Shown here one piece after another: positions 1 to 6,184 of a DNA stretch of 6,669 bases. The notes beneath the pieces were generated by a model that searched no databases, was not told the DNA's origin, and saw only the letters and a program-made list of their open reading frames with translations. The stretch comes from Flavobacteriales bacterium. GTDB taxonomy: Bacteria > Bacteroidota > Bacteroidia > Flavobacteriales_D > SKUL01. Numbering within the stretch: the first letter of the stretch is position 1; each line of letters starts with the position of its first letter. Both the position numbers and the translations under genes were made by a program. The stretch is from NCBI GenBank assembly GCA_007129985.1, contig SKUL01000272.1, forward strand, positions 1 to 6,669, in the 5' to 3' direction.

Positions 1-3000
1 ACCGAAACTTCTACCACGGCTTCACGGTCGTCGTCATGGGCCTGCAGTCCATTTTTGATGAGGTTCTGGATGGCCCGCATCAACTGGTTGTAGTCGGCGC
101 GTACAATGGGAGTGCCTTGGGTATAGGGGGTAAACTTCACATCACTGCCGGGCACGTCGTTGTACAGCGTTACAGTATTTTCAATCAACTGGTTAAGGTT
201 TACTTCAGAGAGTTCCGCGCGGGGCATTTTGGCGAAATTCGAAAATTCATTGGCAATCTGTGTAAGGGCGTCAATCTGTTCTATCAGCGCTTCGCTGGTG
301 CGGCGCATGCGCTCTTCCAGATTCTCATCGCCGCTCTCCACCGCTTTTTGCAGCATCTGCAATTTGAGTTTCATGGGTGTGAGCGGGTTTTTGATTTCGT
401 GGGCCACCTGCCGGGCCATTTCGCGCCACGCACTTTCGCGTTCAGAGCGCGCCAATTGTTCGGCGTTGATTTCCAGCTCGCTTACTTTTCGGTTGTATTC
501 CTGTACCAGCTCACCGATCACGTCACTTCCGCGGTAGTGAAGGGGCTCGTTGCGCTTTCCGAGTTCAATGCGGCTGAGCGATTCCTGCAGCAATTGCAAG
601 GGTCGGGTAATCCAGTCGGTGATGAAAAAGGCAGCAAAAACGCTCAGCGCCAAAAGCAACACAAAGAGGTTTACAAGTGTAACGAGCAGCCTTGTGAGTT
701 CCTCTTCCAGAATTTCCTGTTGCGCAAAGTAAGGCAGGTTTACGTACACCAGAATTTCGTTGGCGTGGTTCCTGAAAGGCACATAGGCCGAGAGGTGGCG
801 CAGCTTACCAATGGTTTCGGGGTGGATGTAATCGCTCTTTTGGTTGATGGCGATTTTTACGAAGGCCTCTGCGTTCATGCGCGGAGCTACCAGACCGGCG
901 TCAAAAACCCGCGGTTGTGAGGTGGCTACCAGCACGCCCTGAGGGTCATAAACGTTAATGTCGGTAAAGAACACGTAAGAAAGCCTCGCCACCTGAAGCC
1001 TGAGGCGGTCTATTACAGTTTCACTGAGATAATCCTCATTTTTGAGATTGTTTTCCAGTTCTATCAGCACCGATTGAATCTTCTCGCTCAAGATGCTGTA
1101 GTTCTTCTCCTGAAACTGACTTTCAATGTAAAACCGTGTGGCAAAACCAAAGCTGAGCAGGGCCACCAGTATGATGCCCATGGCCAGTAGTTGAATTTTT
1201 ACGTTGAGGTGATTGAAGAGCCCGGCGTTGAGCACGGATGGGTCCTGAACGTAACTCACCATAAGCAGCAGCAGTCCAAAAAGCCCGAAGAGGTAGCTGA
1301 AAATGGTCACCTCGTCGAAAAAACTCAGGTTTTCTTTGCTCACCACTATCAGGGTTCGGTCGTCGGGGCGATGGATGAGATGGTTGAAGCCTTTGTAGTC
1401 CTCAAATTCGTATTGCTCGAGGTTGTCATCGTACAGGCTTGTGTTGATGCGGTAGTTGTACTCCCCTGACGCGCCCACCAGTTTACTGTCCACGTAGCGC
1501 GCAAATGAGTAACCGCTCAGTTTGCGAAGTGGCCCGGGGTCACTTTCAATCAGCAAATCCGGAAAACCGATTTCACCCGGAAAGAGTGTTGATTCCAATC
1601 CGATGATAATCCAGGCCTGAAGTCCTCCGTCCGCATCAAATAAGGGAACTTTAGCGAGATAACTCAGGTTGTCGGGGTAGCTGTAGAGGTGATGAAGGTA
1701 TGCGCTGCCTTCAACCGGCTCGCCAAACTCGTAAATCAGGTCTTCGAAATAGCGCAAATTGGGCGGTCGGGTTTCGGTGAGCATTCCCCAGTACACGCCA
1801 TCGGGCAGGTAGACATGCACGCTGAAGATGTACTTGTTCCAGTACCTGTCGGTAAATTGCTCTTCGATAACCGATGCCAGGGCTGCGTTGGTAAAGCGCT
1901 GTGGTTGTTGAAATACGCGTTGGATGGCCTGACTTTCTTGTATGGTGGTCACGGCCGAGGCAAAAAGAAGTTCGGTTACAGGGTCTTCGTCAGAGGCGAG
2001 TTTTTCGGCCAACACCCTTCGCTCCGAGCGCTCCTTGATATCGGTGTATTTCAATATCCATAAGGTGGTGAGCAGCGAGAAGAAAAAGAGCAGCAGGATG
2101 GCCCCTCGCGGACGGGTAATGTTCACGCGGTCCTCGCGAAGCAAAGCTATCAGCAGTAGCGCCGGAACGGGCCACAAAATCACTTTGAAATCGAGGATAC
2201 CAATGAGGTGCGACGCAATGATGTGCACCACCAATGCAAGCAAAGCAGCCCACACAAGGGTTTTTCGCATGGGAAAAAAGGGCCTGATAAATTGCAACAG
2301 GGCGGAGGCCAGCAGGTAATAGGCAAAAAAGAAAAAGCCGATGGACGAAACAGCGAGCAGGGTGTAGAAGTCCAGCGAGAAAACTTCATACAGCGTAAAG
2401 GTGATGCGCGAGTTTTCTATCAGCCCCATAATGAGTGGGGTAATAAAAAGCGCCAAACCAAAGAGCATCAAAAAGATGAGTGTAAGCGGCACAAATCCTG
2501 TGATGCGCCGCTGTGTGCCGTTGAGGGTTTTCTTCAGGTAGTGGCCGATGTAGAGCAGCAATACGCTGTTGATGAACAGGTCGCCCAGCGACGGAAACAA
2601 GAATGAGGAGGCGTAAAGCGATGGATTGAAAACTTGTAAGCCCGAAAAAATATGCGGATAGTAGAGCGTTGCAAGCCGAAGAGTAAGCAATGTGGCAGGA
2701 AAAACCACGACAGCAAATCGCAGGGGCATTTTTTGCCTGAGCAGGACCGGGCATGCGCGCAGAAAGAGCCACAATCCGGCAAGCACCATCAGCAGGTTAA
2801 ACCAACGCATTTGCTCCGGAAGCGGTGCGTGCTGATGAATGTGGAAAACAGTTTCGTTGCCAACCACAACTGGCAAGGCGTTTTCTCGCGGACTCAAACT
2901 CAGCGTGTACACAGAGGGCAGGTCAAAATCCGGGGCGAAAGCATCCTGCAGGTGGTCGTTGTTGTACGGATAGGAAGTCTTGATGAGGAACAGGGCAAAA

Positions 3001-3413
3001 TACTCCCTGTCATCCTTCACCACTTTGCGCAAACCATACCAGCCGTTGTCGAGTTGCAGGTACTGCTCATCCGGAATGCCCGGACCAAACAGGTAATCGA
3101 ATGCCACGCGGTTATCGGACCAGAAAACCAGTTCATCATCCTCAAAAACTGCGATTAAAATGCCTGAGTTATTGAACAAGGCGGCGTAATAGTCGGAGTA
3201 TTGCACCGCGGTTTCGTGTACGCCATGCTCGTTGAACCGCGCGTTGAGCAGTGCAATTTCGTTTCGGGTGTCGCTGCCTTTTTGCTGCAGAATTTCGGGA
3301 ATGTGCTGCGCAACGGCCTCAAGGCTGCGGTCTTTGCCAAATGGAAGTTCCACCCACCAGCCCACGCTGATAAGCAGCAGCCCGATTATTCCTACCACAA
3401 GTGAATTTCTCAC
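1..3413 (-). CDS. NtrY-like multi-pass membrane sensor histidine kinase (3' end missing at left edge)
   Basis: This is a membrane sensor kinase that should autophosphorylate on His in response to an unknown signal. I translated the minus strand from 3413 to 1: 1137 codons without a stop, running off the window. One hydrophobic helix (about residues 4-20) is followed by an extracytoplasmic region (about 21-200). About eight membrane segments (203-454) come next, then a soluble region (455-700), helices near 702-720 and 741-762, a Cache-like loop (763-908) and a last helix (909-932). The end has HAMP (about 931-985), then HisKA with the H-box REMARQVAHEIKNPLTPMKL and phospho-acceptor H1005 (codon 401-399). 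The ATPase N-box NLIKNGLQA begins at N1117; the G boxes lie outside the window. The start is GTG at 3413 because an in-frame TAG lies at 3419-3417 and the next ATG is at residue 202. The kinase assignment is firm; ligand and partner regulator are unknown. Confidence 0.95.
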   Translation of the reverse strand, partial: MRNSLVVGIIGLLLISVGWWVELPFGKDRSLEAVAQHIPEILQQKGSDTRNEIALLNARFNEHGVHETAVQYSDYYAALFNNSGILIAVFEDDELVFWSDNRVAFDYLFGPGIPDEQYLQLDNGWYGLRKVVKDDREYFALFLIKTSYPYNNDHLQDAFAPDFDLPSVYTLSLSPRENALPVVVGNETVFHIHQHAPLPEQMRWFNLLMVLAGLWLFLRACPVLLRQKMPLRFAVVVFPATLLTLRLATLYYPHIFSGLQVFNPSLYASSFLFPSLGDLFINSVLLLYIGHYLKKTLNGTQRRITGFVPLTLIFLMLFGLALFITPLIMGLIENSRITFTLYEVFSLDFYTLLAVSSIGFFFFAYYLLASALLQFIRPFFPMRKTLVWAALLALVVHIIASHLIGILDFKVILWPVPALLLIALLREDRVNITRPRGAILLLFFFSLLTTLWILKYTDIKERSERRVLAEKLASDEDPVTELLFASAVTTIQESQAIQRVFQQPQRFTNAALASVIEEQFTDRYWNKYIFSVHVYLPDGVYWGMLTETRPPNLRYFEDLIYEFGEPVEGSAYLHHLYSYPDNLSYLAKVPLFDADGGLQAWIIIGLESTLFPGEIGFPDLLIESDPGPLRKLSGYSFARYVDSKLVGASGEYNYRINTSLYDDNLEQYEFEDYKGFNHLIHRPDDRTLIVVSKENLSFFDEVTIFSYLFGLFGLLLLMVSYVQDPSVLNAGLFNHLNVKIQLLAMGIILVALLSFGFATRFYIESQFQEKNYSILSEKIQSVLIELENNLKNEDYLSETVIDRLRLQVARLSYVFFTDINVYDPQGVLVATSQPRVFDAGLVAPRMNAEAFVKIAINQKSDYIHPETIGKLRHLSAYVPFRNHANEILVYVNLPYFAQQEILEEELTRLLVTLVNLFVLLLALSVFAAFFITDWITRPLQLLQESLSRIELGKRNEPLHYRGSDVIGELVQEYNRKVSELEINAEQLARSERESAWREMARQVAHEIKNPLTPMKLKLQMLQKAVESGDENLEERMRRTSEALIEQIDALTQIANEFSNFAKMPRAELSEVNLNQLIENTVTLYNDVPGSDVKFTPYTQGTPIVRADYNQLMRAIQNLIKNGLQAHDDDREAVVEVS

Positions 3414-3434
3414 GCGCTAACTTTCAAGTGCCGA

Positions 3435-3463
3435 CTAAGGTACAGAAATTAGGTGGTGGGAGG
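3435..3463 (-). promoter_or_regulatory. Weak candidate promoter for the sensor kinase
   Basis: On the minus strand TACCTTAG (3442-3435) matches the Bacteroidota -7 consensus TANNTTTG except for one base. A partial -33 match, TTTC, lies about 21 nt upstream. Transcription would start near 3428 and leave a leader of about 15 nt before the GTG start, a length usual for this phylum. Both boxes are imperfect, so this is only a candidate. The tRNA terminator just upstream means the kinase needs a promoter in this interval unless it relies on read-through. Confidence 0.3.
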
Positions 3464-3551
3464 GAAATGGAAAAGGACGGCACAGGCCCTAAGTATAAAC
3501 GTAGAGTTCAGTTTTGAACATTTTGGGTCAACCTCTTCCTCACTAGGGGGT

Positions 3552-3591
3552 AGAAAACAAAAAGCCCCTGAAGAAATTTCTCCAGGGACTT
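3552..3591 (-). terminator. Rho-independent terminator of the tRNA-Asn unit
   Basis: On the minus strand the RNA folds into a stem of about 13 bp, AAGUCCCUGGAGA paired with UCUUCAGGGGCUU, closed by the tetraloop AAUU and with only two G-U wobbles. It runs directly into a U-rich tail (UUUUUGUUUU, plus-strand complement at about 3554-3563). It starts 28 nt beyond the tRNA 3' end and upstream of the sensor kinase gene. It should therefore end the tRNA transcript and insulate the kinase. The opposite strand has no T tract after the stem, so it acts in one direction. Confidence 0.85.
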
Positions 3592-3618
3592 AGTTGCTGG
3601 GCTATTCGAGGCCATTTG

Positions 3619-3692
3619 CTCCCCCTCCTGGGCTCGAACCAGGGACCCTCTGATTAACAGTCAGATGCTCTAACCAACTGAGCTAAGGAGGA
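3619..3692 (-). tRNA. tRNA-Asn, anticodon GTT
   Basis: A complete 74-nt cloverleaf reads on the minus strand from 3692 to 3619. The acceptor stem is TCCTCCT/AGGGGGA with one T-G wobble, and the D-arm is GCTC/GAGC with the GG pair in its loop. The anticodon stem TCTGA/TCAGA encloses the loop CTGTTAA, giving anticodon GTT (Asn). The variable loop is 5 nt. The T-arm CCTGG/CCAGG encloses TTCGAGC. The discriminator base is G, as expected for tRNA-Asn. CCA is not encoded and must be added afterwards. It has its own promoter upstream and an intrinsic terminator downstream, so it appears to be a single-gene unit. Confidence 0.98.
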
Positions 3693-3696
3693 ATGA

Positions 3697-3720
3697 AATA
3701 GTGCTCTTTTGAGCGGGCAC
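3697..3720 (-). other. Small hairpin in the 5' leader of pre-tRNA-Asn
   Basis: Between the predicted promoter and the mature tRNA the minus strand reads GCTC AAAA GAGC (about 3702-3713), a perfect 4-bp stem with an A tetraloop, flanked by a further GTGC/GCAC inverted match. If transcription starts near 3713 only part of the outer arms would be in the RNA. It may be a 5' leader structure removed by RNase P, or chance. Confidence 0.3.
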
Positions 3721-3751
3721 AAAAATAAATCTTTGCACGAAACTACACAAC
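3720..3751 (-). promoter_or_regulatory. Bacteroidota-type promoter for tRNA-Asn
   Basis: On the minus strand TATTTTTG (3727-3720) matches TANNTTTG exactly. A TTG (3750-3748) lies 20 nt upstream, close to the -33 spacing of the Bacteroidota primary sigma factor. The start point would fall near 3713, about 20 nt before the mature tRNA 5' end at 3692. The site is back-to-back with the promoter of the plus-strand kinase gene. Confidence 0.65.
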
Positions 3752-3809
3752 ATACCAGGGTAAAAAAATAACTCTCTTGGCTACACGCGCTACAACCGGC
3801 TTGAACAGC

Positions 3810-3817
3810 TATCTTTG
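3810..3817 (+). promoter_or_regulatory. -7 promoter element of the PfkB kinase gene
   Basis: TATCTTTG is an exact match to the Bacteroidota -7 consensus TANNTTTG, 16 nt before the ATG at 3834. I see no good TTTG -33 box at the right spacing (around 3786-3791), so the promoter is half-supported. A transcription start near 3823 would give a leader of about 10 nt. It would also exclude the upstream TTG at 3777 as a translation start. Confidence 0.5.
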
Positions 3818-3833
3818 CGACAAACAACAGCCC

Positions 3834-4763
3834 ATGAATCTTGTAAGTGTTGGCACCGTAGCCTTCGATTCCATTGAAACGCCATTTGGCAAGCAAGAGC
3901 GCGTAATTGGTGGAGCCGCCACCTATATCAGCCTTGCCGCATCCTATTACATTCCGCAGTCAGGATTGATTTCTGTTATCGGGGATGATTTTCCCAAAGA
4001 TGTGCTGCAAGAAATGGAGAAGCGTGGTATCAACCAGGAAGGCCTTCAGATTAAACAGGGCGAAAAATCTTTCTTCTGGTCGGGGAAGTACCACTACGAC
4101 ATGAACGCGCGCGACACGCTGGACACCCAACTCAACGTGCTGGCCGATTTTAAGCCGGTGGTTCCGGAGTCTTATCAGGGCTGTGATTTTCTGATGCTCG
4201 GTAACCTCGATCCTGCCGTTCAGCTTTCGGTATTGGAGCAGTTGCGCGAGCGTCCGCGACTTGTGGTTCTCGATACCATGAACTTCTGGATGGATATTGC
4301 GCTCGACAAACTGAAAGAGGTGCTGAAAAAAGTGGATGTACTCACCATCAACGACGAAGAGGCTCGCCAGCTTTCTGAGGAATATTCATTGGTAAAGGCT
4401 GCCCGTAAGATTATGGAAATGGGTCCGCGCTACCTGATTATTAAAAAAGGAGAGCACGGAGCGCTGCTGTTTCACGAAGACCGCGCATTTTTTGCGCCCG
4501 CACTCCCGCTCGAAGAAGTGGTTGACCCCACCGGAGCGGGTGATACCTTTGCCGGAGGTTTTATCGGCTACCTCGCCGGTGCGCGCAATATCTCTTTCGA
4601 CAATATGAAGCGCGCCATTGTGGTGGGTTCGGCCATGGCATCCTTTACCTGCGAAAAATTCGGGCCAGAGCGTCTGATGGAACTGGACCGCGAAACCATT
4701 GACCGTCGCGTGCAGGAGTTTGTGGACCTCGTTGATTTCGACATCGAGCTGGTAGGAGCCTGA
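3834..4763 (+). CDS. PfkB/ribokinase-family small-molecule kinase
   Basis: This 309-residue cytoplasmic kinase should transfer the ATP gamma-phosphate to a hydroxyl of a sugar, nucleoside or similar small molecule. The N-terminal PfkB signature is at residues 26-37 (GGAATYISLAAS). A lid-region stretch WSGKYHYDMNARDT is at 82-95, NDEEARQL at 173-180 and KKGEHGA at 204-210. The ATP/anion-hole motif DPTGAGDTFAGGF is at 231-243, with D237 as the expected catalytic base. The length is normal for the family. The frame also allows a TTG start at 3777, but similarity to the family begins at the ATG at 3834 (MNLVSVGTVAFD) and the -7 element lies between the two. I recall close relatives across Bacteroidota, usually annotated only as sugar kinase. 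The substrate cannot be told from the sequence; adenosine/nucleoside or ribose-type sugars are possible. It stands alone, divergent from tRNA-Asn and convergent with pth. Confidence 0.95.
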   Translation: MNLVSVGTVAFDSIETPFGKQERVIGGAATYISLAASYYIPQSGLISVIGDDFPKDVLQEMEKRGINQEGLQIKQGEKSFFWSGKYHYDMNARDTLDTQLNVLADFKPVVPESYQGCDFLMLGNLDPAVQLSVLEQLRERPRLVVLDTMNFWMDIALDKLKEVLKKVDVLTINDEEARQLSEEYSLVKAARKIMEMGPRYLIIKKGEHGALLFHEDRAFFAPALPLEEVVDPTGAGDTFAGGFIGYLAGARNISFDNMKRAIVVGSAMASFTCEKFGPERLMELDRETIDRRVQEFVDLVDFDIELVGA

Positions 4764-4788
4764 GGAGCCATTCCAAACTCTACCAAAC

Positions 4789-4840
4789 AGAACAGCCGGC
4801 TGACGTGCAACCGGCTGCTCTATGCAAGCTGTGAGCTTTT
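4789..4840 (+). terminator. Probable terminator downstream of the PfkB gene
   Basis: A stem CAGCCGG/CCGGCTG (4793-4799 with 4811-4817) is extended by AGA/TCT across one A-C mismatch, with an 11-nt loop. It begins 25 nt after the stop codon. No T run follows at once. A second small hairpin AAGCT-GTG-AGCTT (4826-4838) ends in TTTT at 4837-4840. The strong first stem is clear; its action as an intrinsic terminator is less sure because the U tract is displaced. Confidence 0.5.
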
Positions 4841-4848
4841 AAAGGTTT

Positions 4849-4874
4849 AACAAATAAATGTCCGGTTTCGGACA
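4849..4874 (-). terminator. Intrinsic terminator of the prs-rplY-pth operon (distal)
   Basis: On the minus strand a perfect 6-bp stem, TGTCCG/CGGACA (4874-4869 with 4864-4859), has the tetraloop AAAC and is followed at once by the tail TTTATTTGTT (4858-4849). It lies about 50 nt after the pth stop codon. Geometry and tail are typical of a Rho-independent terminator. Confidence 0.7.
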
Positions 4875-4876
4875 GT

Positions 4877-4898
4877 CCAAAAATCGCGAATGCGATTT
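4877..4898 (-). terminator. Second stem-loop with short U tail after pth (proximal)
   Basis: On the minus strand a perfect 7-bp stem, AAATCGC/GCGATTT (4898-4892 with 4887-4881), has loop ATTC. Together with the last bases of the stem it gives five consecutive U residues before GG. It comes 24 nt after the pth stop and immediately before the distal terminator, making a tandem pair. The U tail is short, so it could instead stabilise the mRNA 3' end. Confidence 0.5.
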
Positions 4899-4922
4899 GA
4901 AATTCCAAACGCGTGAGGTAGC

Positions 4923-5507
4923 TTATTTGTTGTTAAACGAGGTCATGGTCTGCGCAAGACCCACTGTTCCAAACGATAAAATGGCATCGGATGCTTGCTT
5001 GCACCTTTCCGCAAGTGCCGCTTCCTCTTCCGCATCCCATGGGCTAAGTACATAGTTCACCTGCTGACCGCGTCCAAATTCGCTTCCGATACCAAACCTG
5101 AGGCGGGCGTAATTCTGGGTGCCCAAAATCTGATTGATGTTTTTCAAGCCGTTGTGGCCGCCGTCGCTACCCTTGCCACGTAAACGAATGGTGCCAAAGG
5201 GTAGAGCGAGGTCGTCGGTAACCACCAGTAAACGGTCCAACGGTATTTTTTCCTGCTGCATCCAGTAGTTCACAGCCTTTCCGCTGAGGTTCATGTAGGT
5301 GGATGGCTTGAGAAGAATAAAAATCCGGCCCCTGTGCTTCAAGGTTGCTACATCGCCGTATCGCGCTGCGCGAAAGGCTGTCTCACCCGTTAAAAAAGAA
5401 GTGCCGGACTCCCTCACGAGGGTGTCCAGCACTTTGAATCCAATGTTGTGCCGGGTGTTTTCGTACTCCGACCCAATGTTGCCTAAACCTGCTATCAGGA
5501 ATTTCAT
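4923..5507 (-). CDS. pth: Peptidyl-tRNA hydrolase
   Basis: Cytoplasmic Pth cleaves the ester bond of peptidyl-tRNAs that drop off ribosomes, freeing tRNA for recharging. The 194-residue product matches the usual length. Catalytic and binding residues are visible: N10 and H20 in the N-terminal GLGNIG...TRHNIGF segment, N73 in TYMNLSG, D98 in TDDLALPFG, and N119 in GGHNGLKNI (E. coli N10, H20, N68, D93, N114). The first motif has Ile where E. coli has Pro (GNIG for GNPG), which I recall as common in Bacteroidota. The start is ATG at 5507; a TTG four codons upstream (5519) would add MPCC, which the family lacks. It lies 17 nt after the rplY stop, so it should be the last gene of the prs-rplY-pth operon. 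Tandem stem-loops follow it. Confidence 0.97.
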   Translation of the reverse strand: MKFLIAGLGNIGSEYENTRHNIGFKVLDTLVRESGTSFLTGETAFRAARYGDVATLKHRGRIFILLKPSTYMNLSGKAVNYWMQQEKIPLDRLLVVTDDLALPFGTIRLRGKGSDGGHNGLKNINQILGTQNYARLRFGIGSEFGRGQQVNYVLSPWDAEEEAALAERCKQASDAILSFGTVGLAQTMTSFNNK

Positions 5508-5524
5508 GCAGCAGGGCAACCGGT

Positions 5525-6169
5525 TTATTCGGCAGCGGCCTCAGGTTTGGCTTCCGCGCCTTCGGCAGCAGCAGCCGTTTCTCCTTCACCACCCTCTTCA
5601 TCCTCGTCGTCGTCAGTATCCACCGCACCACGTGCAGTTTTGATAGATACCGCAACGGCCTCGGGGTCGTGCATTAGGGTGAGATCGCCAACGTTAAGGT
5701 CTTTGATACGGATTTTTTGACCAATACGAAGTTTGGTAATATCCAACTCAATGGCCTCGGGGAACTGAGGCGGGAAACCTTTTACGTTGAGTTTGCGGAA
5801 AAGCACAAACAAACGTCCTCCGTTTCGAACTCCGATGGCAGAGCCGGTAACACGCAGCGGAAGCTGAATCTTTACCTCTTTGTCGTCGAAGAGCTGGATA
5901 AAATCCACGTGGATAATCTTGTCTGTTACCGGGTGAAACTGTACCTCTTTGATCAGCGCGTCGAAAGATGTGCCGTCAATGTCGAGTGCAATTCGGTGTA
6001 CGTTCGGAGTGATTACCAGCTTGCTCATTTGGTTGTAGTCCACGTGAAAGTGAACCTGCTTATCGCCTCCGTAAAGTACACAAGGTACCCTGTCCTGGTT
6101 GCGAAGCACCTTAGCATCTGTACTCCCTACGCCCTCTCTTGGAGAGCCGCTCAATGATACTTGCTTCAT
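5525..6169 (-). CDS. rplY: 50S ribosomal protein L25 / general stress protein Ctc (two-domain form)
   Basis: L25/Ctc binds 5S rRNA in the central protuberance of the large ribosomal subunit. The 214-residue product is the long CTC/TL5 form rather than the roughly 94-residue E. coli form. Residues about 1-92 are the L25 domain, with VPCVLYGG (28-35) and the conserved ALIKEVQFHPVTDKIIHVDF (71-90). Residues about 97-180 are the TL5 C-terminal beta domain, including the GVRNGGRL segment (113-120). Residues 184-214 are a low-complexity Asp/Glu then Ala/Glu tail, probably disordered. The start is ATG at 6169, behind an AT-rich leader with no Shine-Dalgarno, 15 nt after the prs stop. It should be co-transcribed with prs and pth. 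Bacteroidota orthologues are often named ctc. Confidence 0.97.
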   Translation of the reverse strand: MKQVSLSGSPREGVGSTDAKVLRNQDRVPCVLYGGDKQVHFHVDYNQMSKLVITPNVHRIALDIDGTSFDALIKEVQFHPVTDKIIHVDFIQLFDDKEVKIQLPLRVTGSAIGVRNGGRLFVLFRKLNVKGFPPQFPEAIELDITKLRIGQKIRIKDLNVGDLTLMHDPEAVAVSIKTARGAVDTDDDEDEEGGEGETAAAAEGAEAKPEAAAE

Positions 6170-6184
6170 TTTATTTGATTTAGA

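Noticed and set aside
1990..2782. Minus-strand open frames inside the kinase region (1990-2253, 2180-2389, 2386-2772, 2534-2782)
   Set aside because: They are out of frame with the kinase, whose own frame is uninterrupted from 3413 to 1 and joins the membrane segments to the H-box (H1005 falls exactly in frame). They give no family-like protein.
36..3420. Several long plus-strand open frames (for example 36-920, 1191-1469, 1689-2063, 2208-2606, 2652-3158)
   Set aside because: All lie antisense to the continuous kinase frame on the minus strand. Their products are Phe/Gln/Val/His-rich with no recognisable domain, as expected of the reverse complement of real codons.
3777..3833. N-terminal extension of the PfkB kinase from TTG at 3777
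   Set aside because: The extra 19 residues have no family similarity, and the -7 promoter element TATCTTTG lies inside this stretch. The ATG at 3834 fits the family start.
4793..4802. Palindrome CAGCCGGCTG as a possible regulator operator
   Set aside because: It forms the left arm of the hairpin downstream of pfkB, and a 3'-end terminator role explains it better than an operator between convergent genes.
5508..5519. Upstream TTG start for pth giving an MPCC extension
   Set aside because: The ATG at 5507 begins exactly at the conserved MKFLIAGLGN start and puts N10 and H20 at their canonical positions.
5717..6157. Plus-strand open frame opposite rplY
   Set aside because: It is wholly antisense to a confidently identified ribosomal protein gene and has no recognisable domain.
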